This document shows, piece after piece, positions 1-8,276 of a DNA stretch of 64,000 nt (position 1 is the stretch's first letter; each line of letters opens with the position of its first letter). The notes under the pieces were generated by a model that saw only the letters and a list, made by a program, of their open reading frames with translations, did no database searches and was not told where the DNA came from. The position numbers and the translations under genes were made by a program. The DNA is from Pontibacter litorisediminis (GTDB lineage Bacteria; Bacteroidota; Bacteroidia; Cytophagales; Hymenobacteraceae): NCBI RefSeq assembly GCF_029360645.1, contig NZ_JARDUA010000002.1, positions 496,001 through 560,000 on the forward strand, read 5' to 3'.

Positions 1-519
1 ATACAGCACCGCCACCTGGTGACAGATAAAGAACGTGAAAGGGTCTATGCCCAGCATCGGCACAGGGATAAAGAAGATAAACTTGATGTGCTGCGTCCAG
101 CCGGTGCGGAACGACACCGAGAAGTTCATGCGCTCCGAGGAGTGGTGCGTGACGTGGGTGGCCCACCAGAAGCGCTGCTCGTGTGCAATGCGGTGCGCCC
201 AGTACCGGCAAAAGTCTATAGCCACAAAGCAGATGATGAAAGCGACCCAACCACGCGGAATAGCCCAGGGCACGTTGTTGTAGATGACCAGCGCCAGCCC
301 GAACAGCCACAGCTTCAGCAGCCCTCCAAGTATGGCGTTCACGGCACCTATGGTTAAAGCCGACACAAACTCAGTTTTATGGTACGTGTTGCGGTTTTTG
401 TAAATGCCATACAGCCACTCCCCCACCACCGACAGTACGATAATAGGTGCCGCGTAATGCATAATGGTCAGGTCGTCCAGCTGCTTAAGCTCCTCAAAAT
501 TGTATAGCTCTTTCTCCAT
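1..519 (-). CDS. Fatty acid hydroxylase / sterol desaturase family protein, C-terminus cut by window edge
   Basis: The reverse strand reads open from 519 to the window edge and gives 173 residues of an integral membrane di-iron enzyme. Two histidine boxes of the fatty acid hydroxylase superfamily are visible: HRIAH at about residues 109-113 and HVTHH at about 122-126, after two hydrophobic helices. Such enzymes hydroxylate or desaturate lipids in the membrane using O2. The remaining His box would lie outside the window. An in-frame ATG at 537 would add MFLSYW. I prefer 519 because MEKELYNFEEL looks like a normal soluble N-terminus. The substrate cannot be told from this part. The family is confident, the exact start is not. 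Confidence 0.88.
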   Translation of the reverse strand, partial: MEKELYNFEELKQLDDLTIMHYAAPIIVLSVVGEWLYGIYKNRNTYHKTEFVSALTIGAVNAILGGLLKLWLFGLALVIYNNVPWAIPRGWVAFIICFVAIDFCRYWAHRIAHEQRFWWATHVTHHSSERMNFSVSFRTGWTQHIKFIFFIPVPMLGIDPFTFFICHQVAVLY

Positions 520-707
520 CCAATATGATAAAAACATGTTAGCCTTTAAGAACGGCCAAAACCCGGAAAGAGTTAAGCTTATGGGAGCCCTTAGGTTCAC
601 ATTTAACTGGTCGCCCTTGTTCCAGAAGCTTGCTGAGAGAATGGCAAAGTATAAAGCAGAGGTGCTATTTACCGCAGACTTCGTAAATTGAGGCAAAAAA
701 CCAGAGT

Positions 708-899
708 ATGCGCATCCGAAAGAAAGTTAAAGCCACGCTGCCTGCACAGGGCTCCCGCTTTGCCGCCCTTGATCTGTTTGTAAAGGCCGCCGAAAAAGAA
801 AACTGGACGGAGCAGGAAATCCAATTTGTGATAGATGAGGTGGTACAGGCTAAAGATGATAAAGAAGGCTTTGAGATTTTAAGGGATTATATATTGTAG
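708..899 (+). CDS. Small conserved-looking protein, function unknown
   Basis: This 63-residue reading frame starts at ATG 708, divergent from the hydroxylase gene, and ends just before repeat copy A. The N-terminus is basic (RIRKKVK). The rest is amphipathic and probably helical, with a cluster of acidic residues and lysines (QAKDDKEG) and no signal peptide or membrane segment. Codon use resembles that of neighbouring genes, and no better frame lies on either strand. I do not recognise the family. It is probably a small cytoplasmic protein. The call rests on the frame's position in otherwise empty sequence. Confidence 0.55.
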   Translation: MRIRKKVKATLPAQGSRFAALDLFVKAAEKENWTEQEIQFVIDEVVQAKDDKEGFEILRDYIL

Positions 900-962
900 G
901 GAAGCGGCAGGGCTTTTAATGTATGTCCTGTCACAGCCATACCTCTCCGTACCTGAAATTGG

Positions 963-1548
963 TTGCTCATACTAGCTGCGGCTGATTTTCCGCTGCCTCC
1001 CTTCGCTGGCGCGAGTTTGCAACTCGTGTCTTTTTATACTTTCATAGTTACTTTCTCGCTGTTCCGGACATTCTTGTCCAGAACCAGTTCTGCTGCGGAT
1101 CTCCAGATACGTGTAAACCGAATTTTATACTTGCTTGGGCTCTATATACTTCTAAAGCCGCTGCTTTCTTTAGCTTGGTCTAAGCTATTTATGCTAGCTG
1201 CTGTTCATCCACGGCCTTACAACTTGCTCTTCCCATAGCTGGCTTTGGTGCTCTCCAGCCCGAGCGGGCTCGTCTTGGGGGTAGGGGCCCTCGATAAAGG
1301 CATCGCACTGTCTACATTTCCTTTGCTGTCGCAATGCCCTTTCGGGCACCGGAAATCTAGAAGGCGCTCTTTTTCGAGGGCCCCTACCCCCACCCAAGGA
1401 CTGGGAACATGTTCGATAGCTCCAGCATACGGAGCTTGAACAGAGCTCCCTCTCCTGTTTTTAGGAGAGGGTTGGGGTGAGGTGAACTCCCCTCCTTGGA
1501 CAAGGAGGGGCAGAGTGGTTAGCACATCCACTTCTCTCCCACCCAAGC
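963..1548 (-). repeat. Composite intergenic repeat, copy A
   Basis: On the reverse strand this stretch matches copies B (12545-13300) and C (40480-41220) block by block. Shared blocks include the CCCAGTCCTTGGG segment, the CCGGTGCCGAA...GGGCTGGAGAGCA segment (here about 1251-1355), the GTGGATGAACGGC-like segment (about 1200-1215) and a GAGTT-GCA-AACTC hairpin followed by GCGCCAGCG (about 1004-1026). Palindromes include CCCTCTCCT/AGGAGAGGG (1448-1471) and CCCCTCCTT/AAGGAGGGG (1489-1510). It sits between two genes whose 3' ends face each other. This copy alone has an extra segment bounded by a 14-bp inverted repeat (1281-1294 and 1374-1387). No frame is kept across all three copies, so I read it as noncoding. 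Confidence 0.85.
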
Positions 1549-1550
1549 AG

Positions 1551-1587
1551 AAGAGGGGCAGCTACTTTACCAGTAGCTGCCCCTCTT
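1551..1587. terminator. Hairpin terminator after the HD-domain gene
   Basis: A perfect 14-bp stem (1551-1564 with 1574-1587, core GAGGGGCAGCTA) encloses a 9-base loop and is followed by T-rich sequence on the + strand. It lies 22 bases past the stop of the reverse-strand HD-domain gene and can serve that transcript. It may also stop read-through from the + side. Confidence 0.75.
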
Positions 1588-1609
1588 TTATACTTTTGTG
1601 CACTCGCCA

Positions 1610-2173
1610 CTAAGCCTGCTCTTCCACAGGCTGTAGCTGTAGTTCCTGCTGGTGCTGCTGTAGCACCTCAATGATAAAGCTGATGTGCTCCTTCAGGTCC
1701 ACCCCGAACTTCTCGGCTCCCAGCTTTACCTCTTCCCTATCCACGGAGGCGGCAAAGCTTTTCTGGCCCAGCTTCTTCATCACAGACTTTGCCTCCAGCC
1801 CCTGCAGGCGGGTTGGCCGCACCTGGGCGCAGGCCACAATAAAACCTGTTACCTCGTCGCAGGCAAGCAGGGCTTTGTCCAGCAGAGAGTTGTACGGTAC
1901 GCCCCATTTCGTGTAGTGTGCCGAGATGGCATGGGCAATATCCTCCTCGCCCCGTTCACGCAGCTGGCTCACGATCACGTTCGGGTGCTGCTCTGGGTAA
2001 GCTTCATAATCGGCATCATGCAGTAGGCCCGTGATGCCCCACTGCTCCTCGTTTTCCCCCAGTTTGGCGGCGTAGGCACGCATTACCAGCTCTACTGTAC
2101 GGGCGTGGCGCAGCAGGCTATCGCTTTTTGTCATACTCTCCAGTATGGCCCTGGCTTCCGGATATGTTATCAT
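1610..2173 (-). CDS. HD-domain protein, probable phosphohydrolase
   Basis: This 187-residue cytoplasmic protein has an HD-domain layout: a first histidine in LLRHARTVE, the paired LLHDADYE motif, and a downstream HAISAHY segment. The HD superfamily comprises metal-dependent phosphohydrolases, many acting on nucleotides. This compact single-domain type has no assigned substrate that I can name. The start is set at ATG 2173 (MITYPEAR). A TTG 27 bases further up would add MIGNKETIT and looks less likely. The C-terminus is Gln/Glu-rich and probably disordered. It stands alone, with its own terminator at 1551-1587. Confidence 0.8.
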   Translation of the reverse strand: MITYPEARAILESMTKSDSLLRHARTVELVMRAYAAKLGENEEQWGITGLLHDADYEAYPEQHPNVIVSQLRERGEEDIAHAISAHYTKWGVPYNSLLDKALLACDEVTGFIVACAQVRPTRLQGLEAKSVMKKLGQKSFAASVDREEVKLGAEKFGVDLKEHISFIIEVLQQHQQELQLQPVEEQA

Positions 2174-2248
2174 CGTTATAGTTTCTTTATTTCCTATCAA
2201 CCTAAGGTAACGATAATCCTGCAGGAGCCAAAGTCACAATTTGAAAAG

Positions 2249-2761
2249 CTAGTCCAGCTTAGCGATATGCACGTTCTCCCACTTGCCGTAAATGGGGTCC
2301 CTCTTTCCTACTAGTATATCGATCTGCTGGTGCATGCGCTTGTTCATGATATCGCGCACAATATAAAGGCCGTCTAGTTCTTCTGAAATTCCGGTTACCC
2401 ACAGTGAATCACCGAACTCTACATCACCGCCCCACCTGCTGTGCAGGTCGCGAGACACGGCAATCCATCGGTGTTGTTTTGGGTCTTTTCTGTTGATACG
2501 GGAGCCGTCGGCGGTAATGTAGGGAGAGGAATCAGTTTGGCCGGGCTCAGGATGGTATATAGATGCGGTAACGGTAAGCGTTGGGGTCGGTTCGGGTAGC
2601 ACCCTTAGTTCGTCGGCCCTGGATTCATCTTCCATGGGGGGCCATTCCAGGTGTTTTGCTTCGACATTCGGAGCGGGGGAGTCAGCTTCAAAGAAGGACA
2701 ATTCTTCTGCCAGTGCTATCACTACATAGAACACGGCTGCGAGTACTTTAATCCTAAACAT
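2249..2761 (-). CDS. Exported 3D-domain protein (double-psi beta-barrel)
   Basis: This 170-residue protein has a hydrophobic N-terminal helix (FRIKVLAAVFYVVIALA), a Pro/Glu-rich linker to about residue 65, and then a 3D domain. Visible signatures are ASIYHPEPGQTDSSP, ITADGSRI, HRWIAVSRDL, FGDSLWVTG and GLYIVRDIMNKR. The domain is related to the catalytic barrel of MltA-type lytic transglycosylases and RlpA, which act on peptidoglycan. Short 3D-domain proteins of this kind are common in Bacteroidota and are rarely characterised. The predicted location is the periplasm or the inner-membrane face. An envelope-remodelling role is inferred from the fold only. Confidence 0.78.
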   Translation of the reverse strand: MFRIKVLAAVFYVVIALAEELSFFEADSPAPNVEAKHLEWPPMEDESRADELRVLPEPTPTLTVTASIYHPEPGQTDSSPYITADGSRINRKDPKQHRWIAVSRDLHSRWGGDVEFGDSLWVTGISEELDGLYIVRDIMNKRMHQQIDILVGKRDPIYGKWENVHIAKLD

Positions 2762-3040
2762 AAGCAGTCCATTTCGTGAAACATCGATTTTCTAACAATA
2801 ACCCGCTTAAACGACACTTTTTCAGAAGGGTTTTGCAATGCTGCACGAAAAGCAAATAATCGCTGATTTAGCTAAAGATTTAAAGCATAAGAATTTTATA
2901 ATTTTAAATAAAATATATTATAACATAAATTAATATTTATCTGCCGGTATGGAGCTATCCTTTGATGATGACAAGACAGTAACTTAGTATTGACAAGCAG
3001 CTTAAGCTCCGTGGCATAAGCCTAAGAACACGCTTGCCGC
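2762..3040. other. AT-rich intergenic region
   Basis: There is no gene here. Bases 2875-2940 are almost pure A/T, in sharp contrast to the GC-rich surroundings. The region lies upstream of the 3D-domain gene and downstream of the VTT-domain gene, so it probably holds the 3D-domain gene's promoter. I cannot point to a specific promoter box. Confidence 0.5.
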
Positions 3041-3826
3041 TCAGGCACTTTTATCTTTATGGAAATACTTCTGGTAAACCAGGTAACCAATGAAGATGGC
3101 CACGCTGACGGCTGAAACCCAGATCAGGCCGTTCTTCAGGCGGTCGTTGTTCTCGCCGAGCCAGGCGAGCAGAATAGTGAGCGGCACGATACCGGCCAGG
3201 GTAGCACTGATAAACTTAAAGTAGCCCATGCCCGCGAGCCCTGCGACAAAGCTGACTGCATCATTGGAAAGGAACGGCGACACGCGCGCAATGATAATCG
3301 CCCAGATGCCGTAGCGATCCATCCAGCCGGCCACCTTCCGCTCCGACTTCTGCCCGATCAGTTTACTCACGCCCGCCTCGCCAACGCCGCGGCCAATCCA
3401 AAAGCCCACGGTAGAGGCCACCACCACGGCGCTAACGGCAATAACCGATCCCCAAACCGGCCCATAAGCGATAATGGCCACCAGCATCAGCGCCACCACG
3501 TTTATCACCAGCAAGAACATCTGGGCGACCATGGCCAGAATCACAAAGAAAGGTCCCCAGAACCCAAACTGGCTCACCCAGTCCGATATGCGCTGCTTGT
3601 TGCCGCTGGTTAATATCTCCCAGCCCTCTTTTACCCCTTGCTGGAAACCCGGCAGCACTAAATAGGCTCCCACCAGCAGGGCAATAATGATAGCTGTGAT
3701 AATAAGGGGCCACCTGCTTTGCTTAACCTCCTCCTCCTGTTGCGCCGGCTGTTCATGGTTTTCCTTCTGCTGCTCCCAGAAAGCGCCTGTGTGATGGTGC
3801 TTGCTATGCTTTTGCTTTTCGCTCAT
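3041..3826 (-). CDS. TVP38/TMEM64-type VTT (DedA-like) membrane protein
   Basis: This 261-residue inner-membrane protein starts with a His/Gln/Glu-rich cytoplasmic tail (about residues 1-38), then a helix, then a VTT domain. The domain's typical features are FWGPFFVILAM, a reentrant-type GFWIGRGVGE segment and ARVSPFLSNDAVSFVAG, where R, P and the acidic residue match the conserved family core. Family members are lipid scramblases or transporters in eukaryotes and DedA-like membrane-homeostasis proteins in bacteria. The start codon overlaps the stop of the upstream rhomboid gene (ATGA, 3823-3826), so the two are translationally coupled. The start codon lies inside an AAGTATG word. Confidence 0.88.
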   Translation of the reverse strand: MSEKQKHSKHHHTGAFWEQQKENHEQPAQQEEEVKQSRWPLIITAIIIALLVGAYLVLPGFQQGVKEGWEILTSGNKQRISDWVSQFGFWGPFFVILAMVAQMFLLVINVVALMLVAIIAYGPVWGSVIAVSAVVVASTVGFWIGRGVGEAGVSKLIGQKSERKVAGWMDRYGIWAIIIARVSPFLSNDAVSFVAGLAGMGYFKFISATLAGIVPLTILLAWLGENNDRLKNGLIWVSAVSVAIFIGYLVYQKYFHKDKSA

Positions 3827-4644
3827 ACTTGTGTTCTGTGCTTCGTCCTAGGTTTAGACGAAACAGGAGCTGCTTGGGTTGATACTTTTGCCGATATGTT
3901 GGCCGCATCGAAAGTATAGGTATAGATTTGTTTGCCGTTGTTCGGCACAACGCTGTAGCTAATAAACATGTGCTGGTAATGCCGCCCAACGGTGCTGCTC
4001 ACGTGCCGCTGCACCACATCCGGCTCTAGAGGCTTATTCGTAGCCTGCGTTGGTTCCCCCTCGCCAAAGGCGATGGCAGCCACCAGCCCACTGAGCAACC
4101 CTGCCACATGCCCCTCCCACGACACCCGCTCCTCTCCCGGAAACAAACCGTAGAAGAGGCCGCTGTACAGAAACAGCACCGCCAGCGACACGGCCATGGA
4201 GCCGCGGTTTTGCCGCAGGAACCCGTTAAAAAGGAGAAACCCCGCCAGCCCATACACCACGCCACTCGCCCCAATGTGGTACGCCTGCCGCCCGATCAGC
4301 CAGGTCAGCAGCCCGCTCAGCAGGTATACCAGCACAACTACCTTGAGGGCCACCCGGCGGTGCATGTAAAGTATAAGGCCGGAGAGCAGCACCAGCGGAA
4401 AGGTGTTGGAGAGCAGGTGCAAAAGCCCGCTGTGGATGAGCGGCCCGAAGAACACGCCGATCAGCCCCAGGAAACTGCGGGGCATGATTCCCATAAACGC
4501 CAGGTCGGCCCCTGTCAGGTAACTGAGCAGGCTTACCAGCCACATCAGGGCCACAAACAGCAAGCCCGGCAGAAAGCTGTAGCCAAAATGCGGCGCTTCC
4601 GGAGTAAGGTTCTGTGTGTATTCTCGGGGAATAAAAAAGGCCAT
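3823..4644 (-). CDS. Rhomboid family intramembrane serine protease
   Basis: This 273-residue polytopic membrane protein carries the rhomboid catalytic dyad: Ser127 in GASG and His179 in WEGHVAGLLSG. The family's HLLSN motif (residues 76-80) lies before them. Rhomboids cut transmembrane helices of other membrane proteins. About 85 residues after the last helix form a soluble C-terminal tail rich in Thr, Val and Lys, longer than in minimal bacterial rhomboids and of unknown role. It is the first gene of a two-gene unit with the VTT-domain gene (4-bp overlap) and is transcribed away from the GH3 gene. Confidence 0.92.
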   Translation of the reverse strand: MAFFIPREYTQNLTPEAPHFGYSFLPGLLFVALMWLVSLLSYLTGADLAFMGIMPRSFLGLIGVFFGPLIHSGLLHLLSNTFPLVLLSGLILYMHRRVALKVVVLVYLLSGLLTWLIGRQAYHIGASGVVYGLAGFLLFNGFLRQNRGSMAVSLAVLFLYSGLFYGLFPGEERVSWEGHVAGLLSGLVAAIAFGEGEPTQATNKPLEPDVVQRHVSSTVGRHYQHMFISYSVVPNNGKQIYTYTFDAANISAKVSTQAAPVSSKPRTKHRTQV

Positions 4645-4836
4645 AGATTAGCTTGTGTTTGATTAAAGATAAGCCAAAATGAACAAAAACCGCTTCCGTA
4701 TCCTTTACCTAATCAGTAATTTTTAACGTACTGAATGGCTGGCAGGTCCGTAAAAGGTATAAACACTGCATTGCTACAGCCCCGGAGGCACCGGCCGGAG
4801 GCAAGAAAGTACAAACTGGTGCGTTATTAAAGCAAC

Positions 4837-6696
4837 ATGCACAGGACTCAACATAAGGCGAGCCGCCTCGCTGTCTTAAGGCTATGGATGCTGCCCCTGC
4901 TGGCAGTGCTCCTGTACGCCTGCGAGGGCTCGGATGCGCAGAACCGAAGCTACTCAGAGGAGCAGCGGCAGTTTTTCCCGGTAGAGCGTGCCTCAGACTA
5001 TCACAGGCCTTCTACCCTTATCACGGCCCTGGAAGACAGTTCTTCCTACTGGGTAGACTCCGTGTTTAACACGCTTACACCTGAGGAGCGCATCGCGCAG
5101 CTTATTATCATAGAGGCCTTCTCCAATAAAGGCCCGAAGTATAATGCTGATGTGATGCGTCTGATAAAAGAGTATAAAGTAGGTGGGATCATCTTCTTCC
5201 AGGGAGGCCCGGTGCGGCAGGCAAACCTCACCAACAAGTACCAGGCCGCCTCTAAGGTGCCGCTGTGGATCTCCATGGATGCTGAAACAGGCGTGGGCAT
5301 GCGCCTGGACTCCACGGTGGAGTACCCTTCGCAACAGATGCTGGGTGCCCTCACCGATAACGACCTTATTTACCGCATGGGCGTGGAGGTGGCACAGGAG
5401 TTTAAGCGGCTGGGCATGCACATTAACTTTGCCCCGGTGGCCGACGTGAACAACAACCCAAAAAACCCGGTAATCAGTTACCGCTCCTTTGGCGAAGACA
5501 AGTATGACGTGGCCGCCAAAAGCATTGCTTACATGCAGGGCATGCAGGACGGCGGCATCATGGCCGTGGCCAAGCATTTCCCCGGCCACGGCGATACCGA
5601 TGTGGACTCGCACTACGACCTGCCGGTGATAAACTATGGCCGCGGGCGTCTCGACTCGCTGGAGCTTTACCCTTTCCGGGAGCTGGTCAAAAGCGGGCTG
5701 GGCGGTATGATGGTGGCCCACATGCACATCCCGCAGCTCGACCCTACCACCAACATACCCTCTACCCTTTCGAAGCCCATCGTCACCGGCCTTTTAAAGC
5801 AGCAGCTTAACTACAAAGGCCTGATCTTTACAGACGCCATGGTGATGAAGGGAGTGACCAAGTACTTTGATCCGGGCGAGGCCGAAGCGCGGGCCCTGAT
5901 GGCCGGCAATGATGTGCTGGAGCGCCTGAACAGCGTGCCCAAGGCCATAAAGGCTGTGCAGGAGGCCATCGAGAACGGGGACCTGACACAGGAGGAGATC
6001 GACAGGCGCTGCAAGCGTATACTGGCGGCCAAGCAGTGGCTGGGGCTGGATAAGTATAAGCCAGTGGCATTGGACAACTTGTACGAGGACCTGAACCCGC
6101 CCATTGCCGACCTCATCAACAAGAATATCGCCGAGAACGCCATTACCTTGCTGAATAACAGGAAAAAGATGCTGCCGCTACACCAGGCACCCCGTATGTC
6201 GATTGCCACACTCTCGGTAGGGGCCGACCGGGTCACAGCATTTCAGCGGCAGGTAAAGCAGCTCACTCCCGAGACTGACGACTTTTTTATCTCGCGCAAG
6301 GCGGATGCCCGTGAAACAAAGAAGCTGTGGAAAAAACTAAAAAAGTATGACGTCGTGCTGGTGGCGCTCTATGGCCCTTCCATTCGCCCGACCAATAACC
6401 TAGCCTATTCTAAAGACGCCACCAGGTTAGTGCAGCAGCTGGCTAAGTCTAACAAGGCTGTTATCACGCTATTCAACAATGCCTATACGCTCAACCAGTT
6501 CCCGGACATTGAGGACAGCCGGGCACTGCTGGTGGCTTACCAGGGGTACTTCCACGCGCAGGCAGCAGCGGCCGGGGTTATCTTCGGCAAGGTGCCGGCC
6601 CAGGGCAAACTGCCCGTTACCGTGAACAGGCACTATGCGTTTGGCGACGGCATTTACCTAAATAAGCCATTTATCGCAGGTCCTGTTACGCCTTAA
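4837..6696 (+). CDS. Glycoside hydrolase family 3 lipoprotein, NagZ-like N-terminal domain
   Basis: This 619-residue lipoprotein has a lipobox with Cys29 (LLYAC). The catalytic barrel carries KHFPGHGDT at about 246-254, the NagZ-type Lys-His signature, and the nucleophile Asp333 in FTDAMVMKGV. A second GH3 C-terminal domain follows to the end. NagZ-type enzymes remove beta-N-acetylglucosamine, for example from peptidoglycan fragments. As a surface or periplasmic lipoprotein it probably acts in wall or glycan turnover. Many Bacteroidota relatives are near 1000 residues and carry a C-terminal beta-lactamase-like domain, which is absent here. A 52-bp gap separates it from the next lipoprotein gene, suggesting co-transcription. 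Confidence 0.9.
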   Translation: MHRTQHKASRLAVLRLWMLPLLAVLLYACEGSDAQNRSYSEEQRQFFPVERASDYHRPSTLITALEDSSSYWVDSVFNTLTPEERIAQLIIIEAFSNKGPKYNADVMRLIKEYKVGGIIFFQGGPVRQANLTNKYQAASKVPLWISMDAETGVGMRLDSTVEYPSQQMLGALTDNDLIYRMGVEVAQEFKRLGMHINFAPVADVNNNPKNPVISYRSFGEDKYDVAAKSIAYMQGMQDGGIMAVAKHFPGHGDTDVDSHYDLPVINYGRGRLDSLELYPFRELVKSGLGGMMVAHMHIPQLDPTTNIPSTLSKPIVTGLLKQQLNYKGLIFTDAMVMKGVTKYFDPGEAEARALMAGNDVLERLNSVPKAIKAVQEAIENGDLTQEEIDRRCKRILAAKQWLGLDKYKPVALDNLYEDLNPPIADLINKNIAENAITLLNNRKKMLPLHQAPRMSIATLSVGADRVTAFQRQVKQLTPETDDFFISRKADARETKKLWKKLKKYDVVLVALYGPSIRPTNNLAYSKDATRLVQQLAKSNKAVITLFNNAYTLNQFPDIEDSRALLVAYQGYFHAQAAAAGVIFGKVPAQGKLPVTVNRHYAFGDGIYLNKPFIAGPVTP

Positions 6697-6750
6697 GTAT
6701 CCTGAACCAGCAAGTTTCGTACTATAGCATCAAACGAAAACAAAGGAAAC

Positions 6751-7461
6751 ATGCTGATGAAAAAGGCCGCCTATACCCTGAGACTATCTTTTATACTTTG
6801 CTTAGCTGCCCTGCTCTGGAGCTGCGATGGCCGCCGTGAGGTTGAAGGCGAGGAAGGTGTGGTAACCACAGATGACCGTGACACCGCCACCGTGGTACGC
6901 TCAGGAGAATCGGCGGAGAAGGAGTTGGAGGAGTTTAGGGGCTGGCTGAACAAGCAGGCTGAGAAAGGCGACACAGCCATACGGCGCGAGTGGCCACAGG
7001 TAAAAGAGGAGCTCCGCCGCCGCAATGCCGAGCTGGAGACCAAGTTCGACAGCCTCTCAGACAAGTCGAAGGCAGAATACAAGGACCTGCAGAAACGCTA
7101 CCGCAGCTGGGAAGAGCGCCAGGAACGGCGTATGCAGCAGCCGCTGGAGGCTACTAAGGTAACGGAGTGGCGGGAGCAACTGCTCCGCGAGTACAGCGAC
7201 CTGAGCCAGCTGCAGCCATCGCAGATGCGGGAGGCTTACCTTACTTTTATGGGTACCGTACGCACCAAACGCAGCAACTGGACGCAAAACGACTGGGACT
7301 ACGTGGACCACGTGTACAGCCAGCTAAACGACCGCCGCCGCCAGCTCGAAGGCCAGATCAGTACATCGGACAGGCTCAAGATCCGCACGCTACAGGCAGA
7401 GTACCTCACGCTGGAGGGAGCTGCTGACACGAAGGATATGTTTAGGAGCGTGGAAGAGTAG
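6751..7461 (+). CDS. Coiled-coil lipoprotein, function unknown
   Basis: This 236-residue protein has a lipoprotein signal ending LLWSC (Cys about 25). A short Gly/Glu/Asp linker and then about 190 residues of highly charged helical sequence follow, with the heptad patterns of a coiled coil (for example EELRRRNAELETKFD). There are no catalytic motifs. Two ATGs lie six bases apart, and MKKAAYTL at 6757 is an equally good start. It probably sits at the outer membrane as a structural or scaffold lipoprotein. It likely shares a transcript with the GH3 gene and ends at the terminator at 7497-7536. Confidence 0.75.
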   Translation: MLMKKAAYTLRLSFILCLAALLWSCDGRREVEGEEGVVTTDDRDTATVVRSGESAEKELEEFRGWLNKQAEKGDTAIRREWPQVKEELRRRNAELETKFDSLSDKSKAEYKDLQKRYRSWEERQERRMQQPLEATKVTEWREQLLREYSDLSQLQPSQMREAYLTFMGTVRTKRSNWTQNDWDYVDHVYSQLNDRRRQLEGQISTSDRLKIRTLQAEYLTLEGAADTKDMFRSVEE

Positions 7462-7496
7462 AAAGCAAAACCCTGTGCCGCCACAGGCCAGAGCGT

Positions 7497-7536
7497 AGCC
7501 GGAGCTTGTGAAAACTGGATATCACAAGCTCCGGCT
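7497..7536. terminator. Bidirectional hairpin terminator
   Basis: A 15-bp perfect stem (7497-7511 with 7522-7536, AGCCGGAGCTTGTGA) lies between two genes whose 3' ends converge: the coiled-coil lipoprotein and the dihydrofolate reductase-family gene. Confidence 0.8.
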
Positions 7537-7562
7537 TATACCTGTTATTGGCGGTTTGTTTC

Positions 7563-8096
7563 TTATTTTTTGCGCCTGTAATGTACCTGTACTAAACCTG
7601 TATCAAATGCTTTTGCATGTATCAATTCAAGTGTTTGCTCCGGCCGGCCGTCCTTAAACAGCTTTGTTCCATCACCTACCAACACAGGAATGACTGAAAT
7701 AGTGAACTCATCAATCAGGTCATTTTTTAGAAGTTCGTTTATTACTTCTGCCCCACCATCACAATAGATACCTTTTCCGTCTTGGCACTTTAGTTGTTGC
7801 ACTAAGTCAGTCAGGTTTCCGGTGTAGAACTTTGTTCTACCAACACTTGGCCTTTCTGTTCTTGTTATTACATACACGTCCCGATCCCCGTTATCGTAAT
7901 GAGAGGCCCCTATTTCCCTTTGGACCCAATCGTAGGTTTTTCTGCCAACAATAATGGTGTCAACGGTTGAGGTAAATTGCGCATAGCCATAATCCTCGCC
8001 TTCCTTATCTACCAATTTTAAGAAACTGAGATCATCATGTGGCTTTGCAACATAACCGTCCAGACTGGTTGCAATAAAAAGTGATAGTTTCCGCAT
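7563..8096 (-). CDS. Dihydrofolate reductase family protein (RibD C-terminal type)
   Basis: This 177-residue cytoplasmic protein has the DHFR/RibD fold markers: FIATSLDGYVA near the N-terminus, TIIVGRKTYDW in the middle, YCDGGAEVINELL for dinucleotide binding, and the closing IPVLVGDGTKLF. Members reduce pyrimidines or act as NADPH-dependent reductases. This stand-alone type is widespread and mostly unassigned, and the sequence does not show it to be the folate enzyme FolA. The gene is clearly lower in GC than its flanks and uses A/T-ending codons. Together with the next small gene it looks like recently acquired DNA. Confidence 0.85.
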   Translation of the reverse strand: MRKLSLFIATSLDGYVAKPHDDLSFLKLVDKEGEDYGYAQFTSTVDTIIVGRKTYDWVQREIGASHYDNGDRDVYVITRTERPSVGRTKFYTGNLTDLVQQLKCQDGKGIYCDGGAEVINELLKNDLIDEFTISVIPVLVGDGTKLFKDGRPEQTLELIHAKAFDTGLVQVHYRRKK

Positions 8097-8194
8097 TTGT
8101 CCTTTATTATATTTCTTGCGATATCAAAATAGAGCACTGCCTACTACTTTGTGATAAAACGACTATTCAGAATTTTGTCTTGTTCAACGTACTT

Positions 8195-8254
8195 GGCTAA
8201 ACGATGTGCAAGGCCGTCGGCCGAAGGCTAACGTTTAGGTGTTGTTGTGTGGCG
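8195..8254. repeat. Imperfect double hairpin bounding the low-GC patch
   Basis: An outer inverted repeat CTAAACG/CGTTTAG (8197-8203 and 8232-8238) encloses an inner palindrome GGCCG-T-CGGCC (about 8212-8222). The sequence GTTGTGTGGC follows (about 8244-8253). The 9-mer GGCTAAACG and the GTTGTGTGGC word both recur at the other end of the neighbouring small gene. The two-stem layout recalls an integron attC site, but consensus ends are not convincing. Confidence 0.5.
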
Positions 8255-8276
8255 TTTTTCTTCTTATACAACCTAT

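Noticed and set aside
1217..1546. Open frames inside repeat copies A, B and C with related translated peptides (PSPWV, DFRC, KTSP)
   Set aside because: The frames shift between copies B and C within the same block, and no start or stop is kept in common. The similarity comes from the repeated DNA itself.
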